Origin: DASZZV01 sp035544835
GTDB lineage: Bacteria; Acidobacteriota; Thermoanaerobaculia; Gp7-AA8
Direction of reading: 5' to 3'
Assembly: GCA_035544835.1 (NCBI GenBank)
Contig: DASZZV010000048.1
Coordinates: forward strand, 1 to 9,681
Length of the DNA stretch: 9,681 bases
The stretch's first letter is position 1; the number at the start of each line of letters is the position of its first letter. The notes below the pieces were generated by a model, which was not told where the DNA came from, did not search any database, and saw only the letters and a program-made list of their open reading frames with translations. A program made the position numbers and the translations under genes. This document shows positions 1 through 6,626 of the stretch, in pieces.

Positions 1-1
1 C

Positions 2-1282
2 GCGCAACCGGTTTCCACCAACACATCCCTGGCTCTCGCCGATGTCGTGACGACCTATTTCGGGCAGGACAATCAGGTTGGAACCCTCCAGATCCGTTCA
101 AAGGATGCGGAGAAGCTCTCGGTCAACGCCAACGTCTTCAACAAGAGCGACCCGAAGGGAACGTACGGCACCGCCATCCCCGTGCTTCGATCGGATCGCA
201 GCACAGGGCCGGGAGAGACGATGATACTCGGCGGACTGCGCAAGGATGCGACAACGCACACGAACCTCTACTTACAGGAAATGTCAGGGACTGCTGCTAT
301 GGCCGATGTTACTTTCATGGATACGAGCGGCAATACTGTCCTGAAGGTAACCGGCCAGGCCATACCAGCCTTCGGGATGGTTTCGCTCAGTAACGTGACG
401 CCAACCGGAGCTGTCGCCGCCGCCGTTACCGACACCGCCGGCGGAAGAGTCTCGGGATACGCAACACCGGTCGACGATGCCAGCGGAGACACATGGGCGG
501 TGGCCGATTGGAACCTCCAGTATGGCTTCTCAGGGGACGAGCCGATGATCGTTCCGGTGGCAGGCGCCGCACCGGGAGCGAATGGAACGAACTTTCGTAC
601 CGACCTGGCGGTCATGAATGTCGGCGTTGTCCCGGCCACGATCACACTCACTTATGCACCATCCGGAAGCGCGGTGACGAAGAGCCTGACCCTCGCGCCG
701 AACGAGACGAAGACGCTCGATGACGTCGTTCCGTCTTTCTTCGGTGTCTCGGGAGTCTCGGTCGGCTCGGTGACCGCGGTGCCCGTCGCCGGCAGCCCTT
801 TCAACGTGACGAGCCGGACCTATACGAGCGGGACCGGTCCGGGGACCTTCGGCACCGGCGTCCCGACCCTTCCCCTCTCGGAGTCTCTCGGCCTCGGTGA
901 CTCGAGAGTCTTCGGCGGCATCGATGACTCGATGGCGGCCACTGTAACTTCGCAGCGCGGTGGAACATTCAGGACGAACTTTGCGCTTGTGGAGACGTCT
1001 GGCAAATCGGCAACCGTTCAGGTATCCGTCTACTTTGCGGATGGAACGCAGTTGACCTCAGGAGAAGCCAATGGCTCGAAGGCCTTGGCCGTCGGACCGA
1101 ATCAGTATCTCCAGATCAACGGTCTGGTGCAGGCTATCATCGGGGAAAGTCGCGAGACCTCTTTCGGCGATCTGCATAACGTCAAAGTCCGTTTCGACGT
1201 CATAGGCGGAGAGGGTGCGGTGATTCCCTTCATCACCTCGACCGACAATGGGACCGGCGACACGGTCCTGCGCACGCAGTAA
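2..1282 (+). CDS. C-terminal part of a large, probably secreted, tandem beta-sandwich-repeat protein (5' end outside window)
   Basis: The reading frame is open from the first bases of the window to TAA at 1280-1282, so the gene starts upstream; the GTG at 47 is only an internal valine codon. The visible 426 residues are rich in Gly, Thr, Ser and Val, contain no cysteine, and show no membrane segment. They form about three and a half repeats of roughly 110-120 residues. Each repeat opens with a strand pattern like TNLYLQEMSG, FRTDLAVMNVG or FRTNFALVETSG, followed by a V-x-V-x-F/Y strand, a D-x-x-G turn, and a later segment resembling SRTYTSGTGPGTFGTGVP. These features fit extracellular Ig- or jelly-roll-like modules, such as those found at the C-terminal ends of exported proteases and surface proteins in Acidobacteriota-like genomes. 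No catalytic motif lies in the visible part, so the activity of the full protein is unknown. It converges on the gene at 1530-5120. Confidence 0.8.
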   Translation, partial: AQPVSTNTSLALADVVTTYFGQDNQVGTLQIRSKDAEKLSVNANVFNKSDPKGTYGTAIPVLRSDRSTGPGETMILGGLRKDATTHTNLYLQEMSGTAAMADVTFMDTSGNTVLKVTGQAIPAFGMVSLSNVTPTGAVAAAVTDTAGGRVSGYATPVDDASGDTWAVADWNLQYGFSGDEPMIVPVAGAAPGANGTNFRTDLAVMNVGVVPATITLTYAPSGSAVTKSLTLAPNETKTLDDVVPSFFGVSGVSVGSVTAVPVAGSPFNVTSRTYTSGTGPGTFGTGVPTLPLSESLGLGDSRVFGGIDDSMAATVTSQRGGTFRTNFALVETSGKSATVQVSVYFADGTQLTSGEANGSKALAVGPNQYLQINGLVQAIIGESRETSFGDLHNVKVRFDVIGGEGAVIPFITSTDNGTGDTVLRTQ

Positions 1283-1343
1283 GAAACTAGCGGGGCTGCG
1301 CCTCAGACCCGACGAGATGTATTTCTAACCGACCTCGATCAAA

Positions 1344-1470
1344 GCCGGGAACGGGCGCGGGCACGGGGACGGGAAAGTCAAAACCCCAAAGACCGCGAGA
1401 GTTAGTATTGCGATCCGCCGTGACCCGGATTTTCGATTTTGACGTTACCGCTCCCGCTCCCGTGCCCGGC
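1344..1470. repeat. Facing GGGNNC hexamer arrays forming an imperfect inverted repeat; possible bidirectional terminator
   Basis: The left arm (1344-1383) contains five units of period 6 at 1347-1376: GGGAAC, GGGCGC, GGGCAC, GGGGAC, GGGAAA. It ends in GTCAAAA. The right arm (1437-1470) starts with TTTTGAC and contains the complementary type of unit: GTTACC, GCTCCC, GCTCCC, GTGCCC. The reverse complement of the right arm matches the left arm at 15 of 18 positions at the outer end and 7 of 7 at the inner end; the middle is less alike. The spacer is 53 bp. The left array has five GGG runs separated by 3 nt, which is a G-quadruplex pattern on the + strand; the right arm has three GGG runs plus GG on the - strand. 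Five T residues follow at 1472-1476. The site lies between two converging genes, so a role in transcription termination is plausible but unproven. Confidence 0.75.
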
Positions 1471-1529
1471 CTTTTTCGCAATTTCACGTGCGCTCCAAAA
1501 TGCGACTCATCTGTAATGCATTTGGTCTC

Positions 1530-4500
1530 TTACTCGATCCCCACGTCTTTCGCGTTGTCATCCGGATTCCGATCGATCAGCTTGTTGTACGGGTCGATTC
1601 CCGCTCTCGCCGGTTTGCCTTTGACGACCCAGTCGACGACGGTGCGTGGCTGGGTGATGTGGAGTTTTTGCATGACGAGGGGAATCCCCAGCTCTTTGGG
1701 CTGTTTCGCGGGCGCCGCACCGAAGACGCCTACGTCGACGAAATCATCGACGGCGATTTCTTTCTCCTGCCCTTTTCCTTCGTCGCGAAGCTTCTTCGAC
1801 TCGACGACCAGATGTACCTTGTACTGGCCGTCGGGCTGTTTCACCGCGGTGGCTTCGGTGGCCCGGTTGTCGTAAAGGGTGATGGTCTCGAACCAATCGT
1901 GAATTGCCGAACGCTTTTCCGCGGGAGTCACCTGCTTGAAACGCTCGACCAGCTCCGGTGCCACAGGATAGGGAGGCCCCTTGAAGGCGTGGTCGTGGAT
2001 GAATCCGGCCAGCACCGCGTTCACGGTGCGGTCGCCGATGAGATCGCGCAGGGCATACATGATCAGGCTGCCCTTGCCGTAATGGATGTAGGTCTGATTC
2101 TCCACCAGCTCCAGCGGCATTTCTTCCACTAACTCGCCGCCGCGTCCGCGGAGGTAGCGATTGAGCTCGTACTTGAGAAAGCGCCGCATTTTCTGCGGGC
2201 CGTACTCCTTCTCCATGACCATGAGCGCCGAGTACTGGGCCAGTGTTTCGGTGATCATCGTCGTTCCCTGTACTCCGGCCCCGACAACCTGGTGCGCCCA
2301 CCACTGGTGACCGACTTCGTGCGCCGTGACGTAGAAGACGTAGTCAATGGCGTTGGGATCTTTCAGGTTGGCGATGAAGCCGATCGATTCGGAGAAGGGA
2401 ATGGTGTTGGGAAAAGACTGCGCGAAGCGTTGATAGCGAGGGAATTCCAGGATTCGCAGCTGGCGGTGCTGGTAGGGGCTGAAGTTTACCGTGTAGTAGT
2501 CGAGCGACTTCTGCATCCCCTCGATCATCCGGTCGACATTCCAGGCATGCTGCGCGTCGTAGTAGACCTCCAGCGGGATTCCCTTCCACGTGCTCTTCCT
2601 CACCTGGTATCGCGCCGAGACATAAGACCAGAAAGGGAGAATGGGCGCCTCGGTCTTATAGTGAAAATAGCGTCGCCCATTCGCCAACCACTCGCGCTGC
2701 AGGTAGCCCGGAGCCAGCGCGATCTGATCGGGCGCCGTGCTGACGGTCGTGTCGAGGTTGATCCAATCCCCCTCGGCTGACACCTCGTGCCTCATGCGCG
2801 CTTTCATGTCTGTGACCTTCGGGAGCCGCTCTACGGGACCAAGGCCGTTCTTGCGCCGCTTGTTGCGATCCTGCAGCTGGCTGGAGGGGTCGTAGCCGAT
2901 GTGCGGGAAATAGCTGGAGTTGTTGACGAAGGTACCGTTAGCGACGAGATCGGTATTGGAGTGGCCATTTTCGAAACCGTGATTCCTGACGTCCACCTCG
3001 AAGCTCATTGGCAGGGTCGCGCCGGGCGCCAGAGGGGGCGACAACCGCAGGATGCGATAACCGCCGCGGCGATCGTCCATGGTGACCGAGCTGCCGGGAA
3101 TGGAGGTCGAGTACTCGGTAACATCGGGATTGATCGTGAGATGAAGGTCGCGGATTGGCGCGCCGCTCTTGTTGACCAGCGTGTATCTGCCCTGCACATG
3201 CAGTTCGCGCTTTTCCGGACGGATGTCGACCGCGGCCTGCACGTCGGTAATCCGAGGCTGGTCCATACCCTCGTAACGCTTGTACTTTTTTTCGAAGTCG
3301 GCGGCGCGTTTGTCGATGTCCTCAGAGGTCACGTAGTGATTCAGGATGTTGGTGTTGTAAAAGATCCAACAGCCCAGGGCGACGAACAGGATGAGTCCCA
3401 CAGCGGCGACCAGACGCGGCGCCGTGGTGAAGCGACGCAGTCCCTCCCGCCAGCGACTGCGAAGTGACGTCTCGGTTCCTCGGGGCCAGAGCAGATGCCC
3501 GACCACGAGCAGCAGCAGCGCGAACATCGCCCAATAGGCGTCGAACCAGGCCATGGCCCTTGCGAAATGACCATAGCCGTTCATGTCCGAGTAAGGATTC
3601 GCCGGAGTCGTGGCATAAGAATAGAGGTGATGTTCGAGATGCATGGCCGGCAGCACCGCGGTGCTGACGAAGAACAGCACCATGACCAGAAACCCGAGGA
3701 ACTTGTTGCTGGTGATGACCTGTACGAAAAAGGCCAGGATGGCCAGGAGCAGAAAAGTCACGCCACTGTCCAGGAAGAGGCCCTTGAGGTAAAGCGGAAT
3801 CTCGAACCGATGGTAGCCGCGAAAAGTCTGAATGCCGATGGCGGTGGCCATGGCCCAGAGCTGGACGATGATGACCAAGGCACCGAGAGCGGCCGCCTTG
3901 CTGCCCCACAAGACGATATTGGGGACGGGCATGGCGTCGTAGACCTCATGCAGCTTCAGGCTCTTCTGCCGCCACACCATCTCTCCGGCGTAGAAAGTGA
4001 CCAGGATCAGAGCGAAGACGAAAAACGAGCCTTCGATGACCTGCAGCATGAGATGCGTAACCGGATGGATGGGCGTGCCGAAGAGCTGATCGACCGGCTC
4101 ACTGCCGCCAATGAGATTCAGGGTCGCCAGAAAAAGGATGACCAGGAAGGGGAGGCTCTTGAGCACAGTGGAGAGCTCGAGCCAGGTGGCGTGACGCCAC
4201 TGAACCCACGAGGCGCCGGCGCCGAAACGTTGCGCTGCAACCGGTAGCTCGCGCGCCGGAGCGATGGCCGGCCCGGCGGCATCATCGGCAAGGATTTTCC
4301 TTCGCTTGCTCTTACCGGGGCTGGCCGGCTCCATTCGAAATCTGGAGAAGGTGAAGGCGAGGATGGCCAGGGCCAGTCCCATCCAGATCAGACGGTTGTA
4401 GAGAAAGACTCCCCGCAGCGGAAGAAGCGCCGTATTGCGCTCGAAGACGGTCCAGTACTTGGTCGACAGCGCGAAGGCTCCGAAGCCGAAGGGATCGAGC

Positions 4501-5120
4501 AGGCTGGCCAGAGCCTCGTTCTCCAGGTCACCGAGGAAAGAGCCGGCAATGGCGTAGCCGACGAAGAAGCCGACCACGGCCGTGTAAGTCCAGGCCATGC
4601 TGCGCGTGAGCGCGGTGACGGCGAAGAAGATGGCGCCGCTGAGGAGAAGGTTGGGGATGATCAGCACAAGAAAAGAAAAAAGGTAGGGCGCCAGGGTGAA
4701 GGGACCGAGGCGCTCTGTCTCGAGCCATGGCATGAGACTCCCGATCATGATCGCCAGGACGACGCCGACATAGATCAGAGCCGAGACGGTGAAGGAACCG
4801 AGAAACCGGCCCAGAAGGTAGTCGCGCTTTCTGATCGGAGTAGAGAAAAAAAGCGACTCGGTCTCGAACTCCGTATCCCGAAATATCGAGTTCGCGACGA
4901 AGGCGGTGGTCGGGAAGACACCGATGGTGCTCATCACAATCAGGAACTGCATGATGACGAACGGGGCGTTGCGGTGAACGTTCCCGATGGCACCGCCGAT
5001 CTGCACAGAGTCGCTGGTGACGCCGCCGAAGGTCAGAAGAAAAAACAGCACGAAGCAGATGTAGAACAGCGGGTGCCGCAGATGATAACGGACCTCGAAT
5101 CGATAAATGGCCGAAAGCAT
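1530..5120 (-). CDS. ABC-2 type permease fused to an M1-family (gluzincin) metallopeptidase domain
   Basis: This 1196-residue protein has two parts. Residues 1-600 hold about 13 hydrophobic segments, near 17-35, 53-78, 103-130, 145-170, 176-198, 243-260, 320-338, 360-378, 405-430, 452-470, 474-492, 528-545 and 570-588. They look like two six-helix ABC-2 permease units plus one further helix. Residues 620-1196 form an M1-like peptidase. HEVGH lies at 934-938 with a glutamate at 958 in TETLAQY, giving the gluzincin zinc site. A Y-G-K-G segment near 1014-1017 resembles the M1 catalytic tyrosine region. The usual GxMEN motif is replaced by PFSESIGF upstream of HEVGH. Its ATG overlaps the TGA of the upstream ATPase gene as TGATG, with no good Shine-Dalgarno, which suggests translational coupling. 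The two proteins likely form one transporter. The peptidase is probably extracytoplasmic, but substrate and transport direction cannot be told. Similar fusions are known, usually annotated as ABC transporter permease/M1 family aminopeptidase. Confidence 0.96.
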   Translation of the reverse strand: MLSAIYRFEVRYHLRHPLFYICFVLFFLLTFGGVTSDSVQIGGAIGNVHRNAPFVIMQFLIVMSTIGVFPTTAFVANSIFRDTEFETESLFFSTPIRKRDYLLGRFLGSFTVSALIYVGVVLAIMIGSLMPWLETERLGPFTLAPYLFSFLVLIIPNLLLSGAIFFAVTALTRSMAWTYTAVVGFFVGYAIAGSFLGDLENEALASLLDPFGFGAFALSTKYWTVFERNTALLPLRGVFLYNRLIWMGLALAILAFTFSRFRMEPASPGKSKRRKILADDAAGPAIAPARELPVAAQRFGAGASWVQWRHATWLELSTVLKSLPFLVILFLATLNLIGGSEPVDQLFGTPIHPVTHLMLQVIEGSFFVFALILVTFYAGEMVWRQKSLKLHEVYDAMPVPNIVLWGSKAAALGALVIIVQLWAMATAIGIQTFRGYHRFEIPLYLKGLFLDSGVTFLLLAILAFFVQVITSNKFLGFLVMVLFFVSTAVLPAMHLEHHLYSYATTPANPYSDMNGYGHFARAMAWFDAYWAMFALLLLVVGHLLWPRGTETSLRSRWREGLRRFTTAPRLVAAVGLILFVALGCWIFYNTNILNHYVTSEDIDKRAADFEKKYKRYEGMDQPRITDVQAAVDIRPEKRELHVQGRYTLVNKSGAPIRDLHLTINPDVTEYSTSIPGSSVTMDDRRGGYRILRLSPPLAPGATLPMSFEVDVRNHGFENGHSNTDLVANGTFVNNSSYFPHIGYDPSSQLQDRNKRRKNGLGPVERLPKVTDMKARMRHEVSAEGDWINLDTTVSTAPDQIALAPGYLQREWLANGRRYFHYKTEAPILPFWSYVSARYQVRKSTWKGIPLEVYYDAQHAWNVDRMIEGMQKSLDYYTVNFSPYQHRQLRILEFPRYQRFAQSFPNTIPFSESIGFIANLKDPNAIDYVFYVTAHEVGHQWWAHQVVGAGVQGTTMITETLAQYSALMVMEKEYGPQKMRRFLKYELNRYLRGRGGELVEEMPLELVENQTYIHYGKGSLIMYALRDLIGDRTVNAVLAGFIHDHAFKGPPYPVAPELVERFKQVTPAEKRSAIHDWFETITLYDNRATEATAVKQPDGQYKVHLVVESKKLRDEGKGQEKEIAVDDFVDVGVFGAAPAKQPKELGIPLVMQKLHITQPRTVVDWVVKGKPARAGIDPYNKLIDRNPDDNAKDVGIE

Positions 5121-5992
5121 CAGGCGGCCCGCTTGAGCGTGGAGAAGTAGACGTCTTCGAGATTCGCTCCAACCGGTTCGAAGGTGGCGTCGGGCTGGTG
5201 ATCATTGAACACGTGGATTACGGTCCGGCCGCCCACCAGGCGAGTAGAGATGACTGCCAGATCCTGCTGATACTTCTCCAGCTCCGCTTTGGCGATGACC
5301 TTCCGCCAGATCTTTCCTTCCAGCTCACGGATCGAGGTGCCGGGCTCGCCGTTCATCAGCAAGCGGCCCTCCGAGATGATGGCCATGTGACTGCAAAGGT
5401 CACTTACATCCTCGACGATGTGCGTGGAGAGAATGACGACGATGTTCTCGCCGATCTCGCTGAGGAGGTTGTGAAATCGGACCCGCTCGCCGGGATCGAG
5501 ACCGGCCGTCGGCTCGTCGACGATGATCAGCTTCGGATTCCCGAGAAGGGCCTGGGCAATCCCGAAGCGCTGGCGCATACCGCCGGAGTAGGTACCGAGG
5601 TTCTGCTTGCGACTCGAGTACAGGTTGGTGCGCTGAAGAAGCGCGGCCACGACTTCCTTGCGCTGACGACTGTCGACGATTCCCTTGAGCACGGCGAAGT
5701 GATCGAGCATCGTCTCGGCGGAGACCTTGGGATAAACCCCGAACTCCTGGGGGAGATAGCCGAGAAGTCTTCGAACCTCATCTTTCTGCCGCAGCACGTC
5801 GATGTCTCCTAGACAAACCGATCCCGAGTCTGCGTCCTGGAGCGTGGCCAGAGTCCGCATCAGGCTCGACTTGCCGGCACCGTTAGGGCCGAGTAGTCCG
5901 AACATGCCGGGGGAGATCTCGAGGGAGACCTCCTTGAGCGCAGCGACCCCGTTGGGATACGTCTTGGATAGCTTCTCAATGACGAGGTTCAT
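5120..5992 (-). CDS. ABC transporter ATP-binding protein, partner of the permease-peptidase
   Basis: The 290-residue protein is a complete ABC ATPase. Walker A GPNGAGKS is at 35-42, the Q-loop glutamine at 82 (YLPQEFG), the signature YSGGMRQR at 135-142, Walker B LIIVDEP at 155-161 with the D-loop AGLD at 163-166, and the switch histidine at 191 (STHIVED). The C-terminal 80 residues form a short accessory region typical of ABC-2 exporter ATPases. I chose the ATG at 5990-5992 because AAGGAG lies 5 bases upstream and homology-like sequence begins there (MNLVIEKLSKTYPNG). A longer in-frame extension to 6202 would be translated from the 9-bp repeat and gives a low-complexity NTATTATTATAA stretch, so it is unlikely. 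The gene ends one base into the start codon of the permease-peptidase gene, so the two are an operon that should power one transporter. No regulator gene is adjacent. Confidence 0.97.
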   Translation of the reverse strand: MNLVIEKLSKTYPNGVAALKEVSLEISPGMFGLLGPNGAGKSSLMRTLATLQDADSGSVCLGDIDVLRQKDEVRRLLGYLPQEFGVYPKVSAETMLDHFAVLKGIVDSRQRKEVVAALLQRTNLYSSRKQNLGTYSGGMRQRFGIAQALLGNPKLIIVDEPTAGLDPGERVRFHNLLSEIGENIVVILSTHIVEDVSDLCSHMAIISEGRLLMNGEPGTSIRELEGKIWRKVIAKAELEKYQQDLAVISTRLVGGRTVIHVFNDHQPDATFEPVGANLEDVYFSTLKRAA

Positions 5993-5997
5993 GAAGG

Positions 5998-6003
5998 CTC
6001 CTT
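5998..6003 (-). promoter_or_regulatory. Shine-Dalgarno AAGGAG of the ABC ATPase gene
   Basis: Read on the - strand, AAGGAG is followed by CCTTC and then ATG at 5992. The 5-base spacing is close to optimal. It decides between this start and the in-frame extension reaching to 6202, and it is the only strong ribosome binding site I found in front of a gene in the window. Confidence 0.8.
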
Positions 6004-6129
6004 GGGTTTCTTTGTACGGGATGGGTCGGTAATGTTTCACTTCCGGGCTGTGAATTTCAGCGGAATCGCCGTCATTTTCATGGGCTGTTCTTGATGGATA
6101 AGACCACTCCAGCGACCGTGGAGCGGCGG

Positions 6130-6172
6130 TTGCAGTGGTTGCAGTGGTTGCAGTGTTGCAGTGGTTCAGCGG
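6130..6172. repeat. Tandem 9-bp repeat, unit TTGCAGTGG
   Basis: Two perfect units (6130-6138, 6139-6147) are followed by an 8-base unit missing one G (6148-6155), a further perfect unit (6156-6164) and a degenerate one, TTCAGCGG (6165-6172). The array lies in the 221-bp region between the divergently transcribed ABC ATPase and small membrane protein genes. The 9-base period makes it translatable in some frames (LQWLQWLQ on +, TATTATTAT on -), which extends spurious ORFs through it from both sides. The one-base deletion inside the array argues against it being coding. It may affect the spacing of divergent promoters, but no clear -35/-10 pair was seen. Confidence 0.85.
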
Positions 6173-6213
6173 TCGGCGGCGCGTTCGTCGAAGTGGAGCC
6201 ATGGGATAAATAT

Positions 6214-6615
6214 ATGATTCTGGACCGTCAGTTCGCGCTGCTGTTTGTTCTCCCGATCCCGATAGCGTGCATCGTATGGACCGTGACGCACGAAGAACTG
6301 TTTCGAGAGCCTCGCGAGTGGTGTGTTGGTAAAAGCAAATCGTGCCGGAGTATCCTGGCCCGCAAGTTTTTCTACCTGTTCACGTGCGAATATTGCTTGA
6401 GTCACTACGTCGCTGTCTTCTTTCTCTTCATCACCGGTTACAAGCTGCTATTCGATGACTGGCGAGGCTATCTCATCGCAGGTTTCTCGCTGGTTGGGCT
6501 GGCCAACATCTACATGAGCCTCTTTGGCAGGTTGCGCCTGGAGATTCGGGAGAATCGGGTGGAAATTGCCGCAGCGGAGTCAGGAAAACCGGAAGTTGAC
6601 GCTGGCGCTCCGTGA
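6214..6615 (+). CDS. Small membrane protein with a C-x2-C motif, function unknown
   Basis: From ATG 6214 the protein has 133 residues. Hydrophobic segments lie at about 7-24, 64-80 and 86-105. Between the first two is a charged loop with cysteines at 37 and 44, then CEYC at 58-61 just before the second segment. The C-terminus from about residue 106 is charged and probably cytoplasmic. The cysteines could bind metal or take part in thiol chemistry; this is inference only. The arrangement recalls small DUF1360-like membrane proteins, which have a Cys-x2-Cys before a helix, but I cannot confirm membership. The start is uncertain: no strong ribosome binding site precedes 6214, and the frame stays open to TTG 6091 and ATG 6094, but that extension runs through the 9-bp repeat. 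The gene is transcribed away from the ABC operon and ends 11 bp from the converging chorismatase gene. I do not recognise it as a named gene. Confidence 0.7.
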   Translation: MILDRQFALLFVLPIPIACIVWTVTHEELFREPREWCVGKSKSCRSILARKFFYLFTCEYCLSHYVAVFFLFITGYKLLFDDWRGYLIAGFSLVGLANIYMSLFGRLRLEIRENRVEIAAAESGKPEVDAGAP

Positions 6616-6626
6616 TAGTTCCACTC

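Noticed and set aside
1287..1487. - strand ORF of 66 codons encoding PVPVPAPVPG-like sequence
   Set aside because: It is a translation of the GGGNNC hexamer array; the periodic composition comes from the repeat and there is no ribosome binding site.
1488..2132. + strand ORF of 214 codons, and other long + strand ORFs such as 2292-2780, 2787-3467 and 3495-4247
   Set aside because: They lie wholly or mostly opposite the permease-peptidase gene, whose domains are clear, and show no recognisable domain. Long antisense ORFs are expected in GC-rich coding DNA.
5198..5812. + strand ORF of 204 codons
   Set aside because: It is antisense to the ABC ATPase, whose motifs are all intact on the other strand.
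6037..6081. 14-codon leader-like ORF (MKMTAIPLKFTARK) upstream of the ABC ATPase
   Set aside because: No ribosome binding site, no codon run or hairpin suggesting attenuation; likely chance.
5993..6202. 70-residue N-terminal extension of the ABC ATPase
   Set aside because: It includes a low-complexity stretch read from the 9-bp repeat, while a strong Shine-Dalgarno sits 5 bases before the internal ATG at 5992.
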